Assembly: GCF_001713395.1 (NCBI RefSeq)
Contig: NZ_CP016452.1
Coordinates: 2,156,161 to 2,220,160, forward strand
Origin: Sinorhizobium sp. RAC02
Lineage (GTDB): Bacteria > Pseudomonadota > Alphaproteobacteria > Rhizobiales > Rhizobiaceae
Reading direction: 5' to 3'
Length of the DNA: 64,000 nt
Numbering within the stretch: position 1 is the stretch's first letter; every line of letters begins with the position of its first letter. Below, piece after piece: positions 16,417 through 25,209 of this stretch. The notes beneath the pieces are model-generated. The model ran no database searches, was not told the DNA's origin, and saw only the letters and a list, made by a program, of their open reading frames with translations. The position numbers were made by a program, and so were the translations under genes.

Positions 16417-18449
16417 ACCAGACCCAACAGAAGGCCCGCGCCGAAGGCAGAACGGCCGTGGAAGAAACGGTCGTGACGCTGCCAATGTCGCGTCTCGGCG
16501 GACCAAGCCGCCTGCCGCGCTTCCGCTGGCAGCAGCCGATCCCCGATAAGGAAACGCCGCCATCGCGCGGCCTCAGCGCGGAAGAAAGCGCGAACGCCTT
16601 TGATTGGGGCAAGGATTCGATCCTGCCCTACAGCGTCTATGACGATTACGACCGGGCGCAGACACAGGGCGAGATGCCGCTGATCGCGCTCGATAATGGT
16701 CGGCTGCGCGTCACCGTCGCCCCGCAATACGGTGGCCGGCTGATGCAGCTTTACGATCATGCGCTCGGGCGCGACCTCGTCTTCCGCAACCCGGTGTTCC
16801 AGCCTGCCAACCTCGCCGCGCTGAACGCCTGGTTCTCCGGCGGCATCGAATGGAACGGGCTTATCCCCGGCCATACACCGTTCACCTGCGTGCCCGTCTT
16901 TACCGGTGTGGTGGAAACGGAGCGCGGCCCGGTGCTCCGCATCTACGAATTCGACCGGATCGTCGAGGCCACCTGGCAGATCGACCTCTACCTGCCGGCC
17001 GATGAAGACAGGCTCTATGTGCACGGTCGCATCGTCAACGCCGCGCCGACCGAGAAGCGTGCCTATTGGTGGACCAATGTGGCGGTGCCGGTGAGTGCCG
17101 GCATGCGCGTCGTCAGCCCCGGCGACTATGCGATCGAACATGTGCTGCCCGGCAACGAACTTGCGCGCTTCCCCTTCCCCGACCCGGCGCGTTTCGACGG
17201 CTCCTATCCCGGCCTCTGGAAGGGCGCGACCTCGGTCTTCTTCCGCAAGCCCGAGGCGGATCGTCTCTTCATCGCCGCCCTCGACAAGGCGGGAACGGGC
17301 CTCGCGCAGACCGCCACATCGGCACTGACCGGCCGGAAGTTCTTCTATTTCGGCACGGCCGCCGGCGGGCAACACTGGATGGACTATCTCGCCCGCAAGG
17401 GCGAAGGCGACTATATCGAGATCCAGGCCGGCATCACGCCGACGCAGAACCAGCGCTTCGTGCTTGCCGCGGACAGCGAGCTGCATTGGACGGAGGTCTA
17501 TGGCGGGCTGTCGGTCGATCCGGCCGCGGCCCATTCTACCGACTATGCGGTCGCAGAGCGCGCCACGGCCGAAGCCGTCGATCATCGATTCCCGAAAGCC
17601 GAACTCTCGGATGTCGACGCCTTCCTCACGCGTGTTTCGCGACAGCCGCTCGACCGACGCCTTTCCGCCGGCTCCTCCTGGGGCGCGCGGCAGGCGAAGC
17701 TCACCGGCAAGCCGCTCGCCGCCGGTCTCGATTTTGCCGTCGATGCCGAACCCGGCGTCTGGGACGAGCTGGCGGAAACGGGGGAAATTTCCGTAAGCAA
17801 CCTGTCGCGGGTTCCTGCCGATTTTGCTGTCTCCGATCTCTGGCGTTCCGCCTTGGAACGCAGCGTCGGACGGCAGGGAGCGACCTGGCTGCACGATCTG
17901 CTGCTCGGCATTGCCGCACTCGACCGTGAAGATTTGGCTGCGGCCCGCCGTCTCTTCGAGCGCTCGGTGGCGGCGCGGCCGACCTGGCTCGGCCTTCGGC
18001 AATTGGCCATGATCGAAAAGGACGAGGACAGGGCCGAACAGCTTTATCTCTTCGCATGGGCGGCGGAGGATGCTCCAGCCGAGCTCGCCGTCGAGATCGT
18101 GCAGTTCCTGCTGCACGCCGAGCGCCTCCAGGCCCTGGAAGGCTTTTTGGCAAAGCTTCCGGACGACATTGCAGCACAGGAACGCATCGTGCTGGCGCGC
18201 GCGTCCGTTGCCGCCAAGCGCGGCAACCTCGATGTGCTTGAAGCCCTGTTGAAAGTCGAGTTCGCGACGATCCGCGAGGGCGAAGACCTATCGGCCGATC
18301 TCTGGGGCTACCTGCAAAAGGGCAGGCTCGAACAGCAGTTCGGCCGGACGCCGACGCCCGCCGAACTGGAAACGCACATGAAGGCCCATCCGCTGCCGGA
18401 ACATCTGGATTTCCGCATGCGGGTCGCGCTCGAAGACGGGACGAACTGA
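16413..18449 (+). CDS. DUF5107 domain protein with C-terminal helical repeats
   Basis: A 678-residue protein without a signal peptide, so probably cytoplasmic. Residues about 75-370 form a beta-rich, mutarotase-like domain of the DUF5107 type (VTVAPQYGGRLMQLYDHALGRDLVFRN; FSGGIEWNG; RAYWWTNVAVPV). The rest is helical with TPR-like character (LDREDLAAARRLFERSVAARP). DUF5107 genes recur in sugar-uptake operons, but the reaction is not established to my knowledge. Position between permease and ATPase genes, with 4-bp and 1-bp overlaps, ties it to N-acetylhexosamine use, possibly as an epimerase or glycan-processing enzyme. Confidence 0.8.
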   Translation: MNQTQQKARAEGRTAVEETVVTLPMSRLGGPSRLPRFRWQQPIPDKETPPSRGLSAEESANAFDWGKDSILPYSVYDDYDRAQTQGEMPLIALDNGRLRVTVAPQYGGRLMQLYDHALGRDLVFRNPVFQPANLAALNAWFSGGIEWNGLIPGHTPFTCVPVFTGVVETERGPVLRIYEFDRIVEATWQIDLYLPADEDRLYVHGRIVNAAPTEKRAYWWTNVAVPVSAGMRVVSPGDYAIEHVLPGNELARFPFPDPARFDGSYPGLWKGATSVFFRKPEADRLFIAALDKAGTGLAQTATSALTGRKFFYFGTAAGGQHWMDYLARKGEGDYIEIQAGITPTQNQRFVLAADSELHWTEVYGGLSVDPAAAHSTDYAVAERATAEAVDHRFPKAELSDVDAFLTRVSRQPLDRRLSAGSSWGARQAKLTGKPLAAGLDFAVDAEPGVWDELAETGEISVSNLSRVPADFAVSDLWRSALERSVGRQGATWLHDLLLGIAALDREDLAAARRLFERSVAARPTWLGLRQLAMIEKDEDRAEQLYLFAWAAEDAPAELAVEIVQFLLHAERLQALEGFLAKLPDDIAAQERIVLARASVAAKRGNLDVLEALLKVEFATIREGEDLSADLWGYLQKGRLEQQFGRTPTPAELETHMKAHPLPEHLDFRMRVALEDGTN

Positions 18450-19591
18450 TGACGACGGTCGAAATTCGCAAGCTGCACAAATCCTACGGCAACCTGGAGA
18501 TCATCCGCAGCGCCGATCTCGCCATATCGAGCGGCGAATTCGTCGTGCTCGTCGGCCCGTCGGGCTGCGGCAAGTCCACGCTGTTGCGCTGCATCGCAGG
18601 CCTGGAGCCCATCACCGGCGGCAATCTCCTCATCGACGGCGAGGACATGACGACGGCCGATCCGGTGAAGCGCGGCATCGCCATGGTGTTCCAGTCCTAT
18701 GCGCTCTACCCGCACATGACGGTCGCCGAGAACATCGGTTTCGGCCTGAAGATTGCCAATGCGCCGAAGCCGGAAATCCGGGCGCGCGTCCTCGAAGTAG
18801 CAAAGCTCCTGAAGCTGGAGGCGCTGCTCGACCGCAAGCCCAAGGCGCTTTCCGGCGGCCAACGCCAGCGTGTCGCCATCGGCCGTGCTCTCGCGCGCAA
18901 GCCACGCATCTTCCTGTTCGACGAGCCGCTCTCCAATCTCGACGCGTCGCTGCGCGGTGAAATGCGCGTCGAACTCTCGAAGCTGCACGCCCAGCTCGGC
19001 AACACCATGATCTACGTCACCCATGACCAGGTGGAGGCGATGACGCTTGCCGACCGCATGGTGGTGATGCGTCAGGGCGTCATCGAGCAGGTCGGCGCGC
19101 CGCTCGAGCTCTTCAACAATCCGGTCAACCGCTTCGTTGCCGGCTTCCTCGGCCAACCACCGATGAATTTCATCCGGTTCGCTTCAGCCTCGAAGGATGG
19201 ACAGGCGGTGAACGGCGAACTTCCGGGTGGCGGCCGCCTCTCGCTCGACCTGCCGCCGGCAGTCGGCGCGGTCTCGACCGAGGGCCTGGAACTCGGCGTG
19301 CGCCCCGAGGACATGAGCATCTCCGACACGGGGGAGCTGAGCGTGACGGTGGAGGTGGTCGAGCAACTCGGCGGCGAGACGATCGTCTACGGCCGGCTGG
19401 CCGACGGCCAGGCGCTGACGGCGAAACTTGCCGGCCAGGCCGGTATCCGCGCCGGCGACCGGCTTGCCTTCACGATTGCGCATGAGCGCTTGCAGATATT
19501 CGATGCGACCGGTCGCAACTTGCGCTACCGGACTGAAGGGGCCGCCGCAATCGAACGTCGCGGCGATCTGGTCGAAAGGAGCCCGGTTTGA
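18449..19591 (+). CDS. Sugar ABC transporter ATPase, UgpC/MalK type
   Basis: A 380-residue ATPase with Walker A (GPSGCGKSTLL), signature LSGGQRQRVAIGRAL, Walker B (IFLFDEPLSNLDA), switch His (YVTHDQVEAMTLADR) and a C-terminal TOBE region (GVRPEDMSISDTGELSV). It powers the N-acetylhexosamine importer. It overlaps the DUF5107 stop codon by 1 bp and the regulator gene by 4 bp. Confidence 0.94.
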   Translation: MTTVEIRKLHKSYGNLEIIRSADLAISSGEFVVLVGPSGCGKSTLLRCIAGLEPITGGNLLIDGEDMTTADPVKRGIAMVFQSYALYPHMTVAENIGFGLKIANAPKPEIRARVLEVAKLLKLEALLDRKPKALSGGQRQRVAIGRALARKPRIFLFDEPLSNLDASLRGEMRVELSKLHAQLGNTMIYVTHDQVEAMTLADRMVVMRQGVIEQVGAPLELFNNPVNRFVAGFLGQPPMNFIRFASASKDGQAVNGELPGGGRLSLDLPPAVGAVSTEGLELGVRPEDMSISDTGELSVTVEVVEQLGGETIVYGRLADGQALTAKLAGQAGIRAGDRLAFTIAHERLQIFDATGRNLRYRTEGAAAIERRGDLVERSPV

Positions 19592-20460
19592 CATCCCATC
19601 CGTCAGGACAAACGCTGATCGAGGCCGTTTCCGCCGACCTGCCGGAACTGAACAAGACGTTCCGCCGCGTGGCGCAATACATGCTGTCGGCGCCGGAAGG
19701 TTTTATGCACAAGCCCGTGCAGGAGATCGCGGCCGCCGCCGAGGTCAGCGAGCCTTCCGTCATTCGCTTCTGCCGTCGCTACGGCTTCAAGGGCATTCCG
19801 GACTTCAGGATTGCGCTCGCCATGGCGCTGGCCCACGGTCCAACGGCTGAACGCAGCTCCTTCCTCGAGCCGCAGATCACCGACAAGGCCGTGGTCAACC
19901 TTGCCCTGAAGCGCGCCATCGCACGCTTTGCCCGTACACTCGTCGGCACGGACCGCTCGATCATCATCGACTCCGGCTCGACCGCCCAGCTCTTTGCCGA
20001 GACGCTGCGCGATGCCGACCCGCTCGCCGTCATGACCACCGGCCTCAATATCGTCGATGCACTGCGCGGGGCGACACAGCATTCGATCATGCTGCCGGGC
20101 GGGGTGCTGCGCCATGAATCCCGCTCGCTTTCCGGCCGCATGGTGGAGAGCACGCTCGCCAACATGCATTTCGATGCGCTCTATCTCGGGGCCGATGCCA
20201 TCGATCCCGTCTCCGGCCTCAGCACCTTCAACGAAGAGGAGGCGCACCAGAACACCGCGATGATCACCGTGTCGCGGCGCATCGTCGTGCTGGCTGATTC
20301 CACCAAGTTCCGCGCGCCGGGGCTGCACCGCTTCTGCGAGATCGAGCGCATCCACACGATCGTCACCGACACCGGCCTTGGCGACGATGTCGTCGAGGCA
20401 ATCGAAGCGCGGGGCGTCGTCGTCCACCGCGTAGACCCAATCGAAGAGAAGAAGAAATGA
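19588..20460 (+). CDS. Chimeric regulator: RpiR-type HTH joined to DeoR-type sugar-phosphate sensor
   Basis: A 290-residue regulator. Residues about 10-80 form an RpiR-family helix-turn-helix (LNKTFRRVAQYML; EIAAAAEVSEPSVIRFCRRY). Residues about 105-280 are not the SIS domain normal for RpiR proteins but a DeoR C-terminal domain: IIDSGSTAQLFAETL, TTGLNIVDAL, LPGGVLRHESRSLSGRM, ALYLGADAID and VLADSTKF follow the DeoRC pattern. It sits inside the N-acetylhexosamine operon with 4-bp overlaps at both ends, so it probably senses a phosphorylated intermediate and represses the promoter at 13.2 kb, where HexR/RpiR-like palindromes occur. The domain combination is unusual. It may play the AgaR role. 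Confidence 0.85.
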   Translation: MTSHPSGQTLIEAVSADLPELNKTFRRVAQYMLSAPEGFMHKPVQEIAAAAEVSEPSVIRFCRRYGFKGIPDFRIALAMALAHGPTAERSSFLEPQITDKAVVNLALKRAIARFARTLVGTDRSIIIDSGSTAQLFAETLRDADPLAVMTTGLNIVDALRGATQHSIMLPGGVLRHESRSLSGRMVESTLANMHFDALYLGADAIDPVSGLSTFNEEEAHQNTAMITVSRRIVVLADSTKFRAPGLHRFCEIERIHTIVTDTGLGDDVVEAIEARGVVVHRVDPIEEKKK

Positions 20461-22520
20461 CGTCGCAACGCGCTTCCACCGCAACCGCTGACCTCAATCG
20501 CTGGGAAACCGTACGGGAGATCGCCCAGCAGCCGGCCGTCTGGCGGGCTTTCGCGCCGCAACTCGCAACTTTCGCAGCCGAGATCCAGGCGTGGCTGAAG
20601 CGTCGCGCGCATGAGGAAATCTGGTTCTGCGGCGCTGGCACGTCCGCGTTCATCGGCGAAACGCTGGCAGCCTATCTCAACCGTGCAGCCGGTCCGGCAC
20701 GCTTCCGCGCCGTGCCAACGACCGATCTCGTCTCCGGTCCACGAAGCTTCCTGCGCCCGGGCGTGCGCACGCTGGTCGTCTCCTTCGGGCGCAGCGGCAA
20801 CAGCTCGGAAAGTCTCGGTACCCTCAACCTGTTGAATGCCCATGCGCCGGAGGCCGATCGCCTCCACATCACGTGCAATGCCGAGAGCGCGCTTGCAGCG
20901 CCCTATCTCCAGGGGCCGGGCGAACAGCGCACGCTTGTCCTGCCGCCCGAAACGAACGACCGCGGCTTTGCCATGACGTCGAGCTACACGACGATGCTGT
21001 TGTCGGCGCTCGCCTGCTTCGACCCCGCGCCACCTGCTGCCCCGGCAACACTTCTCCCGCGTCTCGCGGACGCTGCGGAAGGCCTGATTGCCGACAGCTT
21101 TAATGCACTGGCACGCTTCGCGATGCCGGAACGTGTCGTCTTCCTCGGTTCCGGACCACTGACCGGCACGGCGCGGGAATGCGCATTGAAGGTGCTGGAA
21201 CTGACGGCTGGCGGCATCTCCACCTCCTGGGACTCGACGCTGGGCTTCCGGCACGGTCCCAAGGCCGTCGTCAACGACAGGACGCTGGTCTTCGTGCTGC
21301 AACCGGCCGATCCGTTCACGCAAGCCTACGATATCGACCTCGCAAACGAGATCGCGGCGCAGTTCAGTCCGCAAACCATCGTGCGCCTCGGCGACGTGGC
21401 GACCGGCGCGGATATCGCCGTGCCCGCCATCGGCAATGATGCCTGGGGTTCCGTCCTTCATGTCCTCATCGGACAGATTTTGGCGGTGATCTGGTCGGAT
21501 CGCATGGGCCTGAATGTCGACGATCCCTTCGCCGGCCGCAACCTCACCCGCGTCGTCGCCGGCGTAAAACTCTACGATCTGCCGAAGCGCGCGCCGGCCG
21601 CCTATGGCGCCATCGATGTCGGCGGCTCGAAAATCGAGGCGGCGCTGTTCGGCGAGGATATGCAGCCGGTCGAAAAGCGGCGGATCGATACCCGCAAGCA
21701 GAGCTATGCCGACCTGCTCGATGCCATCGTCGAACAGGCGGACTGGCTGCAGGCCGTGGCGGGCAAACCAGCCGCAATCGGTATCGGCCTGCCGGGCCTC
21801 ATCGATCCGACAACCGGACTTTCCGTGACCTCCAACCTGCCGGCAACCGGGCGCAGCCTCGGCGCCGACCTGACGGCGCGCCTCGGGCGCCCGATCCCGG
21901 TCGAAAACGACTGCAAATGTTTCGCCCTGTCGGAAGCCAATGGTGGGGCGGGTGAAGGCTACCGAACGGTCTTCGGTCTTATCCTCGGAACCGGTGTGGG
22001 CGGGGGCGTCTGCGTCAATGGCCGGTTGGCAAAGGGTCTCAACGGGCTTCCCGGCGAAGTCGGCCATTTCGGCCTGCCGGCAGAACGGATCACAAAACAC
22101 GGCTTGCCTTTGGTCGCCTGCGGCTGCGGTCGCACAGGATGTTACGAGACCTACGTTTCCGGCCCCGGTCTGTCGCGCCTTGCCGCGCATGTCGCCGGCC
22201 GGCCGGCGCGTGCGGAGGAGATCGTGGCGACCGCATCGAAGGGCGAGGCCGCGATGCGGACCGTGCTCGACATCTGGCTCGACCTGCTTTGCGAATTGAT
22301 CCACACGATCCAACTGACCATCGATGCGGATTGCATCGTCATTGGCGGCGGCCTGTCGCGCATGGCGGGCCTTGCCGAAGACCTTGCCGCCGCCTTCGAG
22401 GCACACAAGCTGCCGGGCGTGCGTAGCCCGGTCTTCAGGATCGCCGAACACGGCGATGCCAGCGGTACACGGGGCGCCGCCATTCTTGCCCGCCAGGCGG
22501 CAGAGGCGGGCTGGCAATGA
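20457..22520 (+). CDS. Fused AgaS-type amino-sugar-phosphate deaminase (SIS) and ROK N-acetylhexosamine kinase
   Basis: A single 687-residue frame. Residues 1-375 are AgaS-like with two SIS domains (FCGAGTSAFIGETL; VSFGRSGNSSES; LELTAGGISTSWDSTLGFRHGP), the family that converts galactosamine-6-phosphate to tagatose-6-phosphate. Residues about 382-687 are a complete ROK kinase: IDVGGSK at 386-392, catalytic D485 in PVENDCKC, H537 in GEVGHF, and zinc cysteines C555, C557 and C562 (ACGCGRTGCYE). No stop or frameshift occurs at the junction. Kinase and deaminase act before and after the deacetylase, so the fusion joins non-consecutive steps. It overlaps its neighbours by 4 bp. Confidence 0.9.
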   Translation: MTSQRASTATADLNRWETVREIAQQPAVWRAFAPQLATFAAEIQAWLKRRAHEEIWFCGAGTSAFIGETLAAYLNRAAGPARFRAVPTTDLVSGPRSFLRPGVRTLVVSFGRSGNSSESLGTLNLLNAHAPEADRLHITCNAESALAAPYLQGPGEQRTLVLPPETNDRGFAMTSSYTTMLLSALACFDPAPPAAPATLLPRLADAAEGLIADSFNALARFAMPERVVFLGSGPLTGTARECALKVLELTAGGISTSWDSTLGFRHGPKAVVNDRTLVFVLQPADPFTQAYDIDLANEIAAQFSPQTIVRLGDVATGADIAVPAIGNDAWGSVLHVLIGQILAVIWSDRMGLNVDDPFAGRNLTRVVAGVKLYDLPKRAPAAYGAIDVGGSKIEAALFGEDMQPVEKRRIDTRKQSYADLLDAIVEQADWLQAVAGKPAAIGIGLPGLIDPTTGLSVTSNLPATGRSLGADLTARLGRPIPVENDCKCFALSEANGGAGEGYRTVFGLILGTGVGGGVCVNGRLAKGLNGLPGEVGHFGLPAERITKHGLPLVACGCGRTGCYETYVSGPGLSRLAAHVAGRPARAEEIVATASKGEAAMRTVLDIWLDLLCELIHTIQLTIDADCIVIGGGLSRMAGLAEDLAAAFEAHKLPGVRSPVFRIAEHGDASGTRGAAILARQAAEAGWQ

Positions 22521-23809
22521 AGGAACTGCGCGATCTGATCGCCCGCAACCGTGCGGGCTCCGGCGAAGCCATGCCCTCCGTCTGCTCGGCGCATCCCGAT
22601 GTCATCGCCGCGTCCGTGCTATTGGCGCAGGAAAAGGGCGTGCCGCTGCTCATCGAGGCGACCAGCAACCAGGTCAACCAGTTCGGCGGCTATACCAGCA
22701 TGCGGCCGACGGATTTCATCCGCTTCGTGCGTGCGATCTGCGTGCAGGTCGGCGCACCCGACCAGCCGCTGCTCTTTGGTGGAGACCACCTTGGACCGCA
22801 GGTCTGGCGGAGCCAGCCGGCCGAGGTGGCGATGCGCCATGCGCGCGATCTCGTCGATGCCTATGTCCGCGCCGGCTTCACGAAAATCCATCTCGATTGT
22901 TCGGAAGGCTGCGCGGGCGAGCCCGCCCAGGTTTCGGACGAAGTGAGTGCGGCGCGTGCGGCCGAGCTTGCCGGCATCTGCGAGGCTGCGGCCGAAGACC
23001 CGTCGACCCTGAGCTATATGTACGGTACCGAGGTGCCGCCACCGGGTGGCGCGCGGGCGGAAGAAGGCGGCCAGGGCATCGAGCCGACCACGCCGGAAAG
23101 CGCCCTTGCGACCATTGCTGCCCATCGCCGCCGCTTCGAGGCACTGGGGCTTCACGACGCGTGGCAGCGTGCGGTCGGCCTGGTGGTGCAGCCAGGTCTG
23201 GAGTTTGCGCCCGACCATGTGCACCGCTTCGACCCGGCAACGCCCGATCGCCTCTCGCCCGTCTTGCAGGACATGACCTACCTCAGCTTCGAGGCCCATT
23301 CGACAGACTATCAAGCACCTGCCGTCTATCCCGAACTCGGGCGCCGGCATTTCGCGGTACTGAAGGTCGGTCCGGCCCTCACCCATGCTTATCGGCAGGC
23401 GGTCTATGCGCTGGATGCGCTGTCGGACTGGACTGGGGGTGCACCGGATCGGCCGCGGCTTCCGGCCGTGATGGAGGGGCTCATGCTCGCCGAACCGGAC
23501 AACTGGAGCAAGCACTACGGCGGCAGCGACGCGCAACTGCGCCTGCTGCGCCATTTCAGCTATGCCGACCGTATCCGGTACTACTGGACGCAGACGGCGG
23601 CCGTAGAGGCCGTGCAGCGGCTCATGGCTGGCCTCGGTGAGGCGAGGCCCCCGGTGATGGTGCTGGAGCAGTTTTTCGCGCCTGCTTTGCTGGACCGGGC
23701 CGAGCGTCTCGCCACCGCAGTGCCGGACTGGCGCAAGGCGCTCGTCTATGCACATATCCAGGAGGTACTGGCACCGTACTACTTCACCCCCGCGGGGACC
23801 GCGCGATGA
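22517..23809 (+). CDS. GatZ/KbaZ-family protein (AgaZ-like), tagatose-6-phosphate step
   Basis: A 430-residue member of the GatZ/KbaZ family (SVCSAHPDVIAASVLLAQ; LLFGGDHLGPQVW; IHLDCSEGC; VVQPGLEFAPDHV). The family is annotated as the non-catalytic subunit of tagatose-1,6-bisphosphate aldolase. In proteobacterial GalNAc gene clusters AgaZ has been proposed as a tagatose-6-phosphate kinase. No GatY/KbaY aldolase lies in the window, which favours the kinase-type role or a partner elsewhere. It overlaps the fused AgaS-ROK gene and the deacetylase gene by 4 bp each. Confidence 0.88.
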   Translation: MKELRDLIARNRAGSGEAMPSVCSAHPDVIAASVLLAQEKGVPLLIEATSNQVNQFGGYTSMRPTDFIRFVRAICVQVGAPDQPLLFGGDHLGPQVWRSQPAEVAMRHARDLVDAYVRAGFTKIHLDCSEGCAGEPAQVSDEVSAARAAELAGICEAAAEDPSTLSYMYGTEVPPPGGARAEEGGQGIEPTTPESALATIAAHRRRFEALGLHDAWQRAVGLVVQPGLEFAPDHVHRFDPATPDRLSPVLQDMTYLSFEAHSTDYQAPAVYPELGRRHFAVLKVGPALTHAYRQAVYALDALSDWTGGAPDRPRLPAVMEGLMLAEPDNWSKHYGGSDAQLRLLRHFSYADRIRYYWTQTAAVEAVQRLMAGLGEARPPVMVLEQFFAPALLDRAERLATAVPDWRKALVYAHIQEVLAPYYFTPAGTAR

Positions 23810-24951
23810 CCGTCATCTCGCAGGGCCGCACGGCGCCGTTCGACCTCGAAAATACCGAAGCCTGGTGGCTTGTGCCGCGGCAGCTCTTCGACGGCGAGAC
23901 GCTGCGCGCCGGCCTTGCGCTGCGCATCGCGGCCGGCAGGATCGACGACATCGTCCCGACCGGGCAAGCCGGAATGGATGGCCTGCCCATCTGGAAGACG
24001 GCAAGCCTCGCTTCACCGGGTTTCTTCGACGTGCAGGTCAATGGCGGCGGCGGGGTTATGTTCAACAGCGATCCCTCCCCTGCCGGCCTGAAGGCCATTG
24101 CGGCAGCACACCGCGCGAGCGGGACGACAGCCGTGTTGCCGACCCTGATCACCGACACCCCCGACATCATGGAGCGGGCCGTCACGGCGGCGCTGGCGGT
24201 TGCCGGCAGCGACGGCATCGTCGGCGTGCATCTCGAGGGGCCGCATATCAGTGTCGAACGCAAGGGCGCACACAACCCGCTGTTCATCCGCCCGATGGAC
24301 GAGCACACGCTTTCCGCCGTCAGACGATTGCGCGCAGGCGGCGTCCCGGTGCTGGTAACCCTTGCGCCGGAATGCGTGCCGCCCGGAACAATCGTAACGT
24401 TCTCCGCAATGGGAGCGGTCGTCTCACTCGGCCACACCGCCGCCGATGCGGCGACCACCCGCGCGGCCATCGCTGAAGGGGCGCGGTCGGTGACGCATCT
24501 CTACAACGGGATGACGCCCATCACCTCGCGCGAGCCGGGCGTCGTGGGCGCTGCGCTCGACAGCGATGTCTATTGCGGCTTCATTGCCGACGGGCACCAT
24601 GTGGACGACACCGTTTTGCGCCTTTCGATCCGTGCACGTCCGGTGCGGGACCGGATGGTGCTGGTGTCGGATGCCATGTCGACCTGGAATGGCCCGGACC
24701 ATTTCACGCTCTACGACGAGACCATCCACCTCGTCGGCGGCAGACTGGTCAATCGCCTGGGCTCTCTCGCTGGCGTCCATATCGACATGGCGACATCGCT
24801 GCGGCGGCTGGTCGAAAATGTGGGAATCTCACTGGAAGACGCACTGAAGATGGCAACCGCAAACCCCAGCTGCCTCATGCGCCTCGAAGACAGCGTGGGC
24901 TTCCTCCGGCCAGGTATGCCTGCCGATATCGTATTGCTCGACTGGGCTTAG
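23806..24951 (+). CDS. N-acetylhexosamine-6-phosphate deacetylase (NagA/AgaA type)
   Basis: A 381-residue amidohydrolase-superfamily deacetylase. Metal and catalytic motifs are in order: PGFFDVQVNG near residue 70, HLEGPHI near 146, SLGHTAADA near 207, THLYNGM near 228 and VSDAMS (catalytic Asp) near 287. It removes acetate from GlcNAc-6-P or GalNAc-6-P. The AgaS- and AgaZ-type neighbours favour GalNAc-6-P. It is the last gene of the operon. Length and motifs are complete. Confidence 0.9.
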   Translation: MTVISQGRTAPFDLENTEAWWLVPRQLFDGETLRAGLALRIAAGRIDDIVPTGQAGMDGLPIWKTASLASPGFFDVQVNGGGGVMFNSDPSPAGLKAIAAAHRASGTTAVLPTLITDTPDIMERAVTAALAVAGSDGIVGVHLEGPHISVERKGAHNPLFIRPMDEHTLSAVRRLRAGGVPVLVTLAPECVPPGTIVTFSAMGAVVSLGHTAADAATTRAAIAEGARSVTHLYNGMTPITSREPGVVGAALDSDVYCGFIADGHHVDDTVLRLSIRARPVRDRMVLVSDAMSTWNGPDHFTLYDETIHLVGGRLVNRLGSLAGVHIDMATSLRRLVENVGISLEDALKMATANPSCLMRLEDSVGFLRPGMPADIVLLDWA

Positions 24952-25209
24952 ATCGGGCTGCTATCCCACGCCAATCGAGCAAGAGGTCAGCGCGTCAGGG
25001 TGGTAGCGCCTTAATCAATTTGATGCTGGTTGGATTGGCAGTGGGGCGAGCAACGCCCTGCTGCTTCACTAACGTCCAGACGAGGCGTTTGTCTGTGAAC
25101 TTTGGCTCTTTCGCCGGTCCCGGCTTTCTACCACGCCATCGCGCGGATGCCTGTTTCATCCCTTCTCGTTTCAAAGGAGGTAGTTGAAACCAATCAAGCT
25201 GGCTGCATA
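24952..25209. other. Convergent intergenic region, 258 bp
   Basis: It lies between the end of the deacetylase gene and the end of the caspase-like gene on the other strand. A modest stem (GGGCG and CGCCC around AGCAA, near 25045-25060) could help termination. An AAAGGAGG sequence near 25172 is not followed by a convincing start. Nothing else is supported. Confidence 0.4.

Noticed and set aside
16266..18116. 616-codon reverse frame over the DUF5107 gene
   Set aside because: It is antisense to a clear family member embedded in an operon with overlapping starts; no motif is visible.
20181..22517. 778-codon open frame on the reverse strand across the AgaS-ROK gene
   Set aside because: It mirrors the codon phase of a clear enzyme gene in GC-rich DNA, has no ribosome site or domain, and its product is rich in Arg/Ala/His as is usual for antisense shadows.
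24952..25209. Possible gene starting after AAAGGAGG near 25172
   Set aside because: The frame that follows runs antisense through the caspase-like gene and has no domain; the site is probably fortuitous.
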